From Sphingopyxis sp. H115 (GTDB lineage Bacteria; Pseudomonadota; Alphaproteobacteria; Sphingomonadales; Sphingomonadaceae): a stretch of 64,000 bases of DNA. The stretch covers positions 124,001 through 188,000 of the forward strand of contig NZ_LNSA01000001.1 in NCBI RefSeq assembly GCF_001468465.1. The letters run 5' to 3'. Below are positions 24,611-32,897 of the stretch, one piece after another. The notes beneath the pieces are model-generated. The model did no database searches. It had not been told where the DNA came from and saw only the letters and a program-made list of their open reading frames with translations. Numbering within the stretch: the stretch's first letter is position 1; each line of letters starts with the position of its first letter. The position numbers and the translations under genes were made by a program.

Positions 24611-26448
24611 CCCTGCGGTCGCGTTCCGTAAAACGTCGCGCGACGCTGGAACGCTTCCGCGCCGCCCTCCATCACTAGGGTAATCGCGTTGACGATTTGG
24701 TCTGTTCCAAGCGGCGCCGCGGCGAGCGGAAACCCGCGTTTGCCGTCGGAGCCAAGCTGGACAACAAAGTCGGCGTTACCGAGCACCGGAATGTTCGCGT
24801 TGTGCGTCGAGAACAGGATCTGACCATCGCTCGCACGCGCCAGGATTGAGCGGATCAGCGTGTCGACGATGAAGGCATTGTCGATGTGATCTTCCGGCTG
24901 ATCGACAATCAGCAGGCGATCGGTATGCCTCAACACCAGCGGCAGGATAACCGTGCAGCGCTGGCCGGTCGACAGGTCAGCGATATCCTTGTGGTCGGAA
25001 CCGTCGAGAAGCGAAAAGGTGACATAGTCTTCGACCGCAACAGTAGCTATTGCTGCGAGGTCCGCCTCTTTCATTGCGATCACGGCTTTGGCCGCGCGAT
25101 CCGGCGTCGTGTTTCCGCAAGCCGCTACGAGAGGATAATTGTCGCTCTCAACTGCCTCGAGCAACTCTCGCGGACTGATCCGCTGCGCGAGCGCGCCAAC
25201 GATGTCGGTATATTTGAGGCCACTCCCGCGCAAAGCCTCGGTGATCGCAGCCGCGAAGCCATCGGTCTGGCCGCCACGCACCACATCGATCCGTATGCGC
25301 GGTCCGAGCACCTGGTTAAGGTTATTTGCGATCTGCGCCCGCGCCTCAAACCGTTCCGTGCGGATCGCCTCGAGCTTGTCGAACGCCACGGAACGCCGCT
25401 GGATCGCCTGCGCCATCGTGGCCTGTCGTGTTAACAGAACTGCCTGAAGCGATTCAAGCTGCGCCTTACGCTCGCGCAGCAACTGCCCACGGCGGATGAT
25501 CTCGCCGGCCCCGGACTGGAGCCCGTCAATCTCGCGGCGCAATTGTCTGGCATTATCCTCGAACGCGATCTTCTCTTGATGATAGCCGCCGGTCAGCCGA
25601 GCGCACTCCGCCTCGATCTGGGCAAGCTCGTGAAGCACTTGGTTCACCTGAGCATGCGCGGTCGCAATCCGGCTGCGGATTTGTCCTAGCGGATCGCCGC
25701 CTGCGGCAGGCGGCCAGGCCTCATCCGGCATAAAGCTGCTCTGCGCCGCTGTCAGCGACGCACGCCACTGCGAGACGCCCGCCTGAAATCTCTGCATAAC
25801 GGTCGTCGCCACGCTTTTGACGGTGATGGTGCCGGTAAGCACGTTGAGCTGTTCCGTGCGCGTCGCCGCGTCCGCAGATAGGGCGGCGACCTGCTGCTCC
25901 TGCGGCGCCAGCTGCACCAACTGTTCCTGGATTGAGGCAAGCTCCGCGATCTGGCGGCGGAGCTGCTCGATATCCTGCTGGATCGTGTTGGCTTCTGCCG
26001 TCAACGAGCGAACGGCAGAGATTGCCTCGGTTTCGGCGGCCGCCAGTGCACGCTGGTCACCCAGAAAACCGTCGAGCAAGCGGAGACGGCCGCCAGGTTG
26101 AAGTCCGACCGTCTCAATCTCGGTCTGCGAGAGAATGATTGGCGGCAGATAGGGCCCTGAGGCCCGCGGCGCGGGATCACTAGCCGCACGCGAAACCGTC
26201 ACGCGCCGTGCGCCATCAACCAATGTCAGGGTGATTTGCCCAGACCCGAGCACCGACAGTGCATGGTCGCGGCTACGGCGCGTGGATTCGGGGGTGTAGC
26301 CCGGCACATCCAGACAAAACCGAATCAGCTCGATGATTGAAGTCTTGCCAGTACCGCGCGCGCCTATCAGGACGTTAAGACCCGCCCGCCACCAGACATC
26401 GAATCCGTTCAGGAAGCCTTCTTCGATCTGGATGCGTTCAATATACAT
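24607..26448 (-). CDS. SMC/RecF-like AAA ATPase with long coiled coil
   Basis: 613 residues. The N-terminal half-domain has Walker A GARGTGKT (29-36). Residues about 135-400 are Gln/Glu/Arg/Leu-rich coiled coil (TIQQDIEQLRRQIAELASIQ and similar), without a CxxC zinc hook. The C-terminal half has the signature DLSTGQR, Walker B with D-loop LLIVDQPEDHIDN and the switch STHNANIP. This is the plan of ABC-type ATPases that bind DNA or nucleoprotein, common in defence and repair. AGGGGA precedes the ATG at 26448. It is the first gene of the coupled three-gene cassette next to the integrase. Confidence 0.88.
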   Translation of the reverse strand: MYIERIQIEEGFLNGFDVWWRAGLNVLIGARGTGKTSIIELIRFCLDVPGYTPESTRRSRDHALSVLGSGQITLTLVDGARRVTVSRAASDPAPRASGPYLPPIILSQTEIETVGLQPGGRLRLLDGFLGDQRALAAAETEAISAVRSLTAEANTIQQDIEQLRRQIAELASIQEQLVQLAPQEQQVAALSADAATRTEQLNVLTGTITVKSVATTVMQRFQAGVSQWRASLTAAQSSFMPDEAWPPAAGGDPLGQIRSRIATAHAQVNQVLHELAQIEAECARLTGGYHQEKIAFEDNARQLRREIDGLQSGAGEIIRRGQLLRERKAQLESLQAVLLTRQATMAQAIQRRSVAFDKLEAIRTERFEARAQIANNLNQVLGPRIRIDVVRGGQTDGFAAAITEALRGSGLKYTDIVGALAQRISPRELLEAVESDNYPLVAACGNTTPDRAAKAVIAMKEADLAAIATVAVEDYVTFSLLDGSDHKDIADLSTGQRCTVILPLVLRHTDRLLIVDQPEDHIDNAFIVDTLIRSILARASDGQILFSTHNANIPVLGNADFVVQLGSDGKRGFPLAAAPLGTDQIVNAITLVMEGGAEAFQRRATFYGTRPQG

Positions 26449-26846
26449 GGTGTCCCCTTCGACCGACCATGGGCGATCGATCCCAGTTCTTTACTCCGTC
26501 ACTATCATCGGGCCAAGCTGCCAATGGCGTAGCTCGACGCCAATGCTGATCATTGCCCACCGGCGCGTCCACGCTTTGCTATTTAAGGAAAAGTCGACCA
26601 AGAGGCGGCATTCAAGAGAAACGCAGATTTGAACGATTCCCGGCTCCCATTACAGTCGGCGAGCCGATTCGAATATGTGAACGATCGGCAGCTTACCGGG
26701 GTGCAATATGGACTGCGGAACGTCCGCTTTGTCGTCCGCGCCCCTCACAAGGATGCCAGGGGAAATGGCAACTATAGCGTTCCGCCCTCCCAAGACCTGC
26801 CAGTCAGCAATCGGCAAGTGCTGAACGCCTCAAAAAGGGAGATCGT
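26449..26846. other. gene-free stretch with the probable cassette promoter
   Basis: About 400 bp between the integrase 3' end and the ATPase start, both on the minus strand. A plus-strand frame at 26629-26985 runs into the integrase and shows no domain or ribosome-binding site. The promoter of the three-gene cassette must lie in this part, but no clear -35/-10 pair was identified. Confidence 0.5.
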
Positions 26847-28154
26847 TCATTGCCGACGTCGTGAGGCACGACGCCAACCATTCTCCGGCCGGATCAGCAC
26901 CGAACTGGGGTCTGGACGAACCTCGGCGGCGTTAATGGATGCCCGAGCCCCAGCGCCGCTTCCCGCCCTCAACTCGTCCAGATAATCAGACCACCATTGA
27001 GCCATTGCTACCCGCTCGTCCCAATGCGCGCCGCGGTGGTAGGCGGCCCTCACGCGGTTGTTATCACCGTGCGCCAACGCCCGTTCTATCGCGTCATAAG
27101 ACCATTTACCGGATTCATTTAGCAGGGTGCTGGCCATCGCCCGAAAGCCGTGGGCGGTCATCTCGCTGCTGGTATATCCCATCCGCCGTAGCGCGGCGTT
27201 CAGGGTGTTATCTGACATCGGACGTTTTCTCGACCACAAGGATGGGAAAATGTAACTCCAAGGTTGGGTGATTTCACGGATTTGCTCAATCAGGGCCACT
27301 GATTGTCGGGACAGCGGCACGTGATGCGGCTTGCGCATTTTCATCTTCTCGGCGGGTATGGTCCAAACGCGTGCTTCAAGATCGAATTCTTCCCACTGGG
27401 CCGTTCGAAGTTCCCCCGGGCGGACGAAGACGTGCGGCGCCAGCTTCAACGCCCAGTCCGTCATTCCCTGGCTTTTGTAAGCATCGATTGCACGCAGCAA
27501 CGGGCCAACCTGGCTTGCATCGGTGATGGCGCCATAATGAGTAACGGTCGGATTGATGAGCGCGCCGCGCAAATCCCGCGTAGGATCGGATCGCAAGCGC
27601 GCCGTCGCGACGGCGTAGCGGAAGACCGACCCCGCTAATTGCATCGTGCGTCGCGCACTTTCGAGTTTGCCCTGCGCCTCGATCTTCCGGACAGCCGCCA
27701 AGACATCGATCGGCTCAATCTCCTGGATGGGCATTTTCCCGATGCTGTTATCGAGAAGGCTGAGCAGATACTCGCATCGCTTTGCAGTCGACGGTGCCCA
27801 GGCTTTGTCGCCATCGCGGCGGCGCTTGTCGCAATATTCGCGGGAGATGCCGGAGAAGGTATTTTCAACGCTGACGTGGGCACGCAGCTTGTTGCGCTTC
27901 TTCTCATAGGATGGGTCGATGCCCTTGGTAATCATGTTGCGCGCCTCGTCGCGCTGAATGCGTGCATCGCGAAGGGAGACGCGAGGATATGGTCCGAAGC
28001 TCATCTTCTTCTCGAGCCCGTCGAATCGGTATTTCATTTTCCAATGCTTGCTGCCGTTCGGCATGACATGGATATAGAGTCCTTCGCTGTCGGCCATCTT
28101 GTAAGGCTTGTCCCGCGACTGAGCATGGCGAACGGCAGAATCGGTTAGCGGCAT
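26847..28154 (-). CDS. P4-type tyrosine site-specific integrase
   Basis: 435 residues. The N-terminal DUF4102 arm-binding domain (PLTDSAVRHAQSRDKPYKMADSEGLYIHV-type start) is followed by a core-binding domain and the catalytic domain. Its visible residues are Arg in VRPGELRTAQW, HGFR in MTAHGFRAMAS, and the nucleophile region AAYHRG followed by MAQWWSDYLDEL. GGAGAG lies 7 nt before the ATG at 28154, so longer in-frame starts are not needed. The 5' side faces the tRNA-Gly gene 184 bp away, the usual place for an integrase that uses the tRNA 3' end as attB. Confidence 0.93.
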   Translation of the reverse strand: MPLTDSAVRHAQSRDKPYKMADSEGLYIHVMPNGSKHWKMKYRFDGLEKKMSFGPYPRVSLRDARIQRDEARNMITKGIDPSYEKKRNKLRAHVSVENTFSGISREYCDKRRRDGDKAWAPSTAKRCEYLLSLLDNSIGKMPIQEIEPIDVLAAVRKIEAQGKLESARRTMQLAGSVFRYAVATARLRSDPTRDLRGALINPTVTHYGAITDASQVGPLLRAIDAYKSQGMTDWALKLAPHVFVRPGELRTAQWEEFDLEARVWTIPAEKMKMRKPHHVPLSRQSVALIEQIREITQPWSYIFPSLWSRKRPMSDNTLNAALRRMGYTSSEMTAHGFRAMASTLLNESGKWSYDAIERALAHGDNNRVRAAYHRGAHWDERVAMAQWWSDYLDELRAGSGAGARASINAAEVRPDPSSVLIRPENGWRRASRRRQ

Positions 28155-28337
28155 CACGATCTCTCCATTTGGCCGGCTCCGAATTGGAGCGAGCAATCGG
28201 CAAAATCGTCCCCGATAGGGGCCCCTTTTTCGAGGCGCTGCCATGAGATACCATGACACGCAACGAGCCGATAAATGGCAGATTACCGCCATTTTTCTGC
28301 TTTTGTAAATGGTGTGAGACGGCCTGAAACAGCCTTC

Positions 28338-28355
28338 TGGAGCGGGTAGCGGGAA
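28338..28355. repeat. proximal attachment repeat inside tRNA-Gly
   Basis: TGGAGCGGGTAGCGGGAA covers CCA, the discriminator, the acceptor 3' strand and the start of the T arm. It is identical to 5277-5294 in the same orientation and marks the crossover region used by the neighbouring integrase. Confidence 0.8.
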
Positions 28356-28411
28356 TCGAACCCGCCTAGCTAGCTTGGAAGGCTAGAGCATTACCACTAT
28401 GCTATACCCGC
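28338..28411 (-). tRNA. tRNA-Gly (anticodon UCC)
   Basis: Read on the minus strand, the 74-nt sequence begins GCGGGTATAGC and ends GCTACCCGCTCCA, with CCA encoded. The anticodon stem CTAGC/GCTAG encloses the loop CTTCCAA-type with anticodon TCC, and the T arm GGCGGGTTCGATTCCCGCT is canonical. The acceptor stem GCGGGTA/TACCCGC pairs fully. Its 3' 18 nt are the island attachment repeat, so the gene is restored on integration. Confidence 0.96.
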
Positions 28412-28469
28412 GTTGCCAAGGCCGGCGGCGATTGCCAGTTTGATCGGCTCGCGTCAAGCGCGGCATTGA

Positions 28470-28484
28470 GAACATGTTGGCAAC
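28470..28484. promoter_or_regulatory. candidate LexA (SOS) box upstream of dinB
   Basis: GAAC-N7-CAAC differs by one base from GAAC-N7-GAAC, the alphaproteobacterial LexA site (GTTC-N7-GTTC on the other strand). It overlaps the near-perfect palindrome CATGTTG-G-CAACATG (28473-28487) and lies 17 bp before the GTG chosen as dinB start. Confidence 0.5.
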
Positions 28485-28501
28485 ATGCTAAAAGATACTT
28501 C

Positions 28502-29632
28502 GTGCACGACGGCAATGATCAGGACCCCGGCGACGGTGCGGCCACCCCGGTTCGCAAGATCATCCATGTCGACATGGATGCGTTTTACGCCTCGGTCGAG
28601 CAGCGCGACGATCCGGCGCTGCGGGGACAGCCGGTCGCGGTCGGCGGCTCGTCGCGGCGCGGTGTTGTCGCGGCGGCGAGTTACGAGGCGCGCAAGTTCG
28701 GCGTACGCTCAGCAATGCCCAGCATTACCGCAAAGCGCCAATGCCCAGCCCTCATCTTCGTACCGCCCCGCTTCGAGGTCTATCGCGAGGTTTCGCACCG
28801 GATCCGTGCAATCTTCCGCGACTATGCCGACGAGGTCGAACCGCTGTCGCTCGACGAAGCCTATCTCGATGTCAGCGCCGATAAGGCAGCGCTCGGCAGT
28901 GCGACCGCCGCTGCGCGGCTGATCCGCCGGCGCGTCCGCGAAGAAACCGGCCTCACCGCTTCGGCCGGGGTTTCCTATAACAAGTTCATCGCCAAGCTCG
29001 CGTCGGACCAGAACAAGCCCGACGGGCTGACCGTCATCCCACCGGGCAAGGGTGCTGCGTTCGTGCAGACGCTGTCGATCCGCCGTTTTCACGGCATCGG
29101 CCCGGTCACCGCGGCAAAGATGGAGGGGCTCGGCGTCTTTTCGGGCGCCGACCTCGCGGCGAAGGACGCAATGTGGCTCGCGACGCATTTTGGCAACAGC
29201 GCCGAATGGCTCTACAATCTCGCGCGGGGGATCGACCATCGCCGCGTCAAGTCGAACCGCCCGCTCAAATCGCTGGGCGGCGAGCGCACTTTCTTCAACG
29301 ATTTGATCGGCGACACGGAAATCCGCGAGGCGCTCGCGCATGTCTGTACTGTGGTGTGGGACCGCGCGGCGAAAAAGGGCGCGCGCGGCCGCACCGTGAC
29401 GCTAAAGCTGCGCTACGCCGATTTTCAGACGATCACCCGTGCAAGGACTGTCCCCTTCCCCATCGCCGACGGCAATTCGCTGCTCGCGGCGGGCGAAGCG
29501 ATCCTTGCCCCGCTGCTCCCGACCGAACAGGGTATCCGCCTGCTCGGCATCACCCTGAGCAAATTCGAGGGCGAGGAGGAAGAGACGGACGGCACGGCCC
29601 CGGCGCCCGCCGACCTGCTCAGCCTAATTTAG
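28502..29632 (+). CDS. dinB: DNA polymerase IV (Y-family, translesion)
   Basis: 376 residues. The polymerase active site is visible in IIHVDMDAFYASVE (metal aspartate D24) and LSLDEAYLDVS. It is followed by the helix-hairpin-helix thumb (FHGIGPVTAAKMEGLGV) and a little-finger domain (KSLGGERTFFNDL, RTVTLKLRYADF). No beta-clamp motif was located with confidence at the C-terminus. The GTG at 28502 is preferred over a TTG at 28466 because the latter would put the LexA-like box inside the gene. The first stable chromosomal gene right of the island. Confidence 0.93.
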   Translation: MHDGNDQDPGDGAATPVRKIIHVDMDAFYASVEQRDDPALRGQPVAVGGSSRRGVVAAASYEARKFGVRSAMPSITAKRQCPALIFVPPRFEVYREVSHRIRAIFRDYADEVEPLSLDEAYLDVSADKAALGSATAAARLIRRRVREETGLTASAGVSYNKFIAKLASDQNKPDGLTVIPPGKGAAFVQTLSIRRFHGIGPVTAAKMEGLGVFSGADLAAKDAMWLATHFGNSAEWLYNLARGIDHRRVKSNRPLKSLGGERTFFNDLIGDTEIREALAHVCTVVWDRAAKKGARGRTVTLKLRYADFQTITRARTVPFPIADGNSLLAAGEAILAPLLPTEQGIRLLGITLSKFEGEEEETDGTAPAPADLLSLI

Positions 29633-30083
29633 CGAGCGCGGGCGCGAAGCGCCGCATCGCGGCCTTCATTTTCGGCGACATCGCCTGATAGGAGCAGCGA
29701 ATGAGCGCCTCGTCCGAAACCTGTATTTCCTCACGAAACGGCGCGCCGACGCGATAGAGCGCGCGGCCTTCGCCCATCGCCTTCAGCCGAAAATAGCCCA
29801 CACCGTCGAAACCACCGAACTGCATCTGGGTAAAGCCGTCCTCGACGGCGTGCGTCTGTGTGATCGGCTGCAATTCGGCCGCCGGTCCCAGATTGCCGGT
29901 CGGCCCGTAATAATAGACCGAACCCCAGCGCGTGCCGTCGAAAATATAACCATAACGCGCCGTGGCGCACGCCTGGTCGTCGTTGGTCCAGAAGCCCGGC
30001 GCGATCGGCAATTCGACCGGCGCCTGGGGCCCCGCTGGCGCGCCCAGCGCCGCCAGCGCAAACGTAAAAATCCCTCTGTGCAT
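29619..30083 (-). CDS. exported protein of unknown function
   Basis: 154 residues with a signal-peptide-like N-terminus (MHRGIFTFALAALGAPAG). The mature part is tryptophan/tyrosine/glycine rich (ATARYGYIFDGTRWGSVYYYGP, TQMQFGGFDGVGYFRLK), suggesting a small beta-rich domain. GGGGG lies 6 bp before the ATG at 30083. The 3' end overlaps the convergent dinB gene by 14 bp. No family is recognised. Confidence 0.6.
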   Translation of the reverse strand: MHRGIFTFALAALGAPAGPQAPVELPIAPGFWTNDDQACATARYGYIFDGTRWGSVYYYGPTGNLGPAAELQPITQTHAVEDGFTQMQFGGFDGVGYFRLKAMGEGRALYRVGAPFREEIQVSDEALIRCSYQAMSPKMKAAMRRFAPALAKLG

Positions 30084-30139
30084 CGATACCCCCACCGCTG
30101 CCGACAGTCGCAGCATGGTGACGGACATGGCCCGATCGA

Positions 30140-31732
30140 TCAACCCGCGTTGGCGAACACCCGTTCCTTCGTCGCGGTAAAGCGGATCGCGGGGTGGCGC
30201 TGGGTCACATAGCCGACTTCCCAGGCGTCCTTCGCCATGAACACTGGCGCACCGTCGCGGTCGGTCGCCGATGCGCCGCGATGGTCGGCCTGAAAGGCTT
30301 TCAGCGCGGTCGGATCGTCGCTCGCGATCCAGCGCGCAGTATCCCATGGCGATGCCTCCAGCTTCGCTTCGACCTTATATTCGGCCTCTAGCCGGCTGAT
30401 CAGCACTTCCAGCTGCAGCTGGCCGACGACGCCGACGATCATGTTCGACCCGATTTCGGGATAGAAGACCTGGATGATCCCCTCCTCGGCCATGTCGTCG
30501 AGCGCTTTCCTGAGCTGCTTGGTCTTCGTCGGATCGACCAGCGCGACACGCCGCAGGATTTCGGGCGCGAAGTTCGGCAGACCGGTGATCGTCACGTCGG
30601 TACGCTCCGACAGCGTATCGCCGACGCGCAGCGTACCATGGTTCGGGATGCCGATGATGTCGCCGGGATAAGCCTCCTCCGCCATTTCGCGGTCCTGCGC
30701 GAGGAACAGCATCGGGCGGCTGATCGCGATCGCCTTGCCCGTTCCGCCCTGCATCAGCCGCATCCCGCGTTCGAACTTGCCCGAACAAAGGCGCATGAAG
30801 GCGATTCGGTCGCGGTGCGCGGGGTTCATGTTCGCCTGCACCTTGAACACGAAGCCGGTCACGGCCTCGTCATCCGGCTGGACGGCTGCGGGTTCGGCCG
30901 GCTGGGGTTGGGGGCCGGGTGCATGGCTCGCCAGCGCGTTCAGCAGGTCCACGACGCCGAACTCCTTCAGTGCCGAACCGAAATAGACCGGCGTCAGGTC
31001 GCCGTTGCGATAAGAAGCTGCATCAAAGGGCGCGTAGCAGGCCGAGGCGAGTTCGGTTTCTTCCTTGAGAAGCGAAAGCGCGTCGCCGCTGAGCTGCGCC
31101 GCGAGCGCGTCGTCGTCCATCCCTGACACGCTGAAGCGGTCGCCCTCATACATGCGCGAGGCATCGCCGCCGGGCTTCATGATGGCGGGATCTACCAGGT
31201 CATAAATCCCCTCGAACTGTCCGCCCATGCCCGCGGGCCAGTTCATCGGGCAGACGTCGAGCGCGAGCCGGTCGGCGACCTCGTCGAGCAGCTCGAAGGG
31301 CGGCAGGCCCTCGCGATCGACCTTGTTGACAAAGGTGATGATCGGCACGGACCGCAGCCGGCATACCTCGAACAGCTTCAGCGTCTGCGGCTCGATGCCC
31401 TTCGCGGCGTCGATCACCATTACCGCGCTGTCGACGGCAGTCAGCGTACGATAGGTATCCTCGCTGAAATCCTCGTGCCCCGGCGTGTCGAGCAGGTTGA
31501 ACACCAGCCCCGCATGTTCGAACGTCATCACCGACGACGTCACCGAAATGCCGCGCTGCTGCTCGATCTTCATCCAGTCAGACCGCGCCCGCCGCGCCGC
31601 CCCGCGCGCCTTCACCTCACCCGCCATATGGATCGCGCCGCCAGCGACGAGCAATTTCTCGGTTAGCGTCGTCTTGCCCGCGTCGGGGTGCGAGATGATG
31701 GCAAAGGTGCGGCGGTCGGGATGCTTGGACAT
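30140..31732 (-). CDS. prfC: peptide chain release factor 3
   Basis: 530 residues. The translational GTPase domain has G1 HPDAGKTTLTE, the switch region QQRGISVTSS, G3 DTPGHEDFSEDTYR and G4 NKVDRE, all typical of RF3. The beta-barrel domain 2 and C-terminal domain follow (RLCSGKFERGMRLM, QLQLEVLISRLEAEY). RF3 releases RF1/RF2 from ribosomes after peptide release. The ATG at 31732 matches the family start MSKHPDRRTFAIISH; an upstream in-frame ATG adds only ten residues of poor composition. Confidence 0.95.
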   Translation of the reverse strand: MSKHPDRRTFAIISHPDAGKTTLTEKLLVAGGAIHMAGEVKARGAARRARSDWMKIEQQRGISVTSSVMTFEHAGLVFNLLDTPGHEDFSEDTYRTLTAVDSAVMVIDAAKGIEPQTLKLFEVCRLRSVPIITFVNKVDREGLPPFELLDEVADRLALDVCPMNWPAGMGGQFEGIYDLVDPAIMKPGGDASRMYEGDRFSVSGMDDDALAAQLSGDALSLLKEETELASACYAPFDAASYRNGDLTPVYFGSALKEFGVVDLLNALASHAPGPQPQPAEPAAVQPDDEAVTGFVFKVQANMNPAHRDRIAFMRLCSGKFERGMRLMQGGTGKAIAISRPMLFLAQDREMAEEAYPGDIIGIPNHGTLRVGDTLSERTDVTITGLPNFAPEILRRVALVDPTKTKQLRKALDDMAEEGIIQVFYPEIGSNMIVGVVGQLQLEVLISRLEAEYKVEAKLEASPWDTARWIASDDPTALKAFQADHRGASATDRDGAPVFMAKDAWEVGYVTQRHPAIRFTATKERVFANAG

Positions 31733-31809
31733 TGCGCGGGCGCCTAGCAGGTGGCGGGGCAAGTGGAAAGGGGCTGGCGCCGGGGCGCTCGCAGACGCAT
31801 GGTCGGGTC

Positions 31810-32448
31810 ATGCGAACGCTCTTCATCGCCCTCACGCTGACCGCGGTCCCTGCCGCCGCACAGAATTCCCCATTCGTTGGCGAATACAGCCTAGCCGAAG
31901 GGCCCGACGTCGGTGGCGGCCTGCTCATCCGGAACGACGGCCGCTTCCAATATATGTTCGCCGCGGGCGCGCTCGACGAACGCGCCGAGGGACGCTGGCA
32001 AGCGCGCGGCGAAATGATTTGCCTGACCACCGATCCTAGGCCGGTACCGCCCGCGATGAAAAAGGGGCCGCTGCTCGAAATCGATGGCGCCGTTCCCACC
32101 CTGCTGGTCACCTGGCCCAACGGCCGCGGCGTCGCCGGCGTCGATTTCGTGATCGGCTTCGACAGCAGTGAGCCGGTCGAGGGCTATACGCAGGATGATG
32201 GCTGGACGACGCCCGATGGCGACAAGCGCATCCCGCGCTGGGTCGAACTGCGCGAGCCCATCTACGGCATCACCGCTCCGCGCTACGAACTGAGCGACGC
32301 CGACGGCGGCAAGCTGCGCGTGATCATCGAGCCCAATGATATCGGCGTGGTCGATTTTGCCGACGCCTGCGCCGAAAGGACCGACCACGTCCTGACGCTC
32401 CACCGCGCCGAAGGGTCGATGCGCTTCGTGCGACTGGCGGAGGAATAG
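31810..32448 (+). CDS. exported protein of unknown function
   Basis: 212 residues with a signal peptide ending after AAA-QN (about residue 18). The mature protein begins NSPFVGEYSLAEGPDVGGGLLI and continues GRFQYMFAAGALDERAEGRW, a beta-rich repeat pattern seen in small sphingomonad periplasmic proteins. It lies divergently from prfC, 77 bp apart. No domain name can be given. Confidence 0.65.
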   Translation: MRTLFIALTLTAVPAAAQNSPFVGEYSLAEGPDVGGGLLIRNDGRFQYMFAAGALDERAEGRWQARGEMICLTTDPRPVPPAMKKGPLLEIDGAVPTLLVTWPNGRGVAGVDFVIGFDSSEPVEGYTQDDGWTTPDGDKRIPRWVELREPIYGITAPRYELSDADGGKLRVIIEPNDIGVVDFADACAERTDHVLTLHRAEGSMRFVRLAEE

Positions 32449-32897
32449 CACGGCTGGGGGCTGGGGAGCCGACATGCACCAGCGGGATTTTATCCAGGAT
32501 CGCTGTGACGTTAGGACCGCATCGCGATCCAAAGGTCAGGAAAAATCAGCCTTGTGCGCCGCTCGATTTGGCGCTTTCGCTGCTCCGGCTACGCCCGACA
32601 CGCCTCCCGTGACCACCCAATGAGGCTGCCGCTTAAACTACCAGATGAAAGCTGACGCAGCTGGATAATGTAGGAAAGGCCTATGTGAAGACGGTATCGG
32701 CTTCGGGGTGAGAAGCCGACGTTCCTTCTCACCCTCGTCATTCCCGCGAAAGCGGGAACCCAGTGGCTACGCTGGCTCGCTGGGTTCCCGCTTTCGCGGG
32801 AATGACGAAGAAAGGGAATGGCAACTAACGGTCGTGTACTGTCTTCAGCGGATACCGGGTCGCAAGGCGATCCAGCACGCCACCCGATCGCGCCGCG
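32449..32897. other. gene-free stretch with a long inverted repeat
   Basis: 449 bp without a supported gene. Its main content is the 72-bp inverted repeat at 32736-32807. The remainder shows no further structure recognised by eye. Confidence 0.55.
32736..32807. repeat. 28-bp-arm inverted repeat (REP/RUP-like element)
   Basis: Arms 32736-32763 and 32780-32807 are perfect reverse complements, starting CGTCATTCCCGCGAAAGCGG and separated by 16 bp. Each arm also contains a smaller palindrome, TTCCCGC-GAAA-GCGGGAA. Sequences with this core are scattered through many alphaproteobacterial genomes as intergenic repeats. No coding capacity. Confidence 0.85.

Larger units (their letters stand above)
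5277..28355. mobile_element. integrated mobilizable island at tRNA-Gly, about 23 kb
   Basis: The element lies between two copies in the same orientation of the 18-bp sequence TGGAGCGGGTAGCGGGAA. The right copy (28338-28355) is the 3' end of tRNA-Gly. The left copy (5277-5294) sits alone after the TonB receptor gene. A P4-type integrase lies next to the tRNA, as usual. Inside are a MOB_Q relaxase, traC, traD, an oriT-like site, ArdC, AlpA, DUF736 and cargo. Genes outside on both sides look like stable chromosomal ones (TonB operon, dinB). No replication protein, TraG/VirD4 or VirB genes were found, so it looks like an integrative mobilizable element that borrows a secretion system. Confidence 0.82.

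Noticed and set aside
22299..26448. Cassette taken as the known Detocs system
   Set aside because: Detocs has a TPR-type sensor kinase and two receiver proteins with nucleosidase-type effectors, with no SMC-like ATPase; the domain set here differs, so only analogy is claimed.
26629..26985. 118-codon plus-strand frame upstream of the ATPase
   Set aside because: Overlaps the integrase 3' end and shows no domain, so not supported as a gene.
32736..32807. CRISPR-like repeat
   Set aside because: Only one inverted pair with a 16-bp loop, no spacer array and no cas genes; it is a REP-like element.
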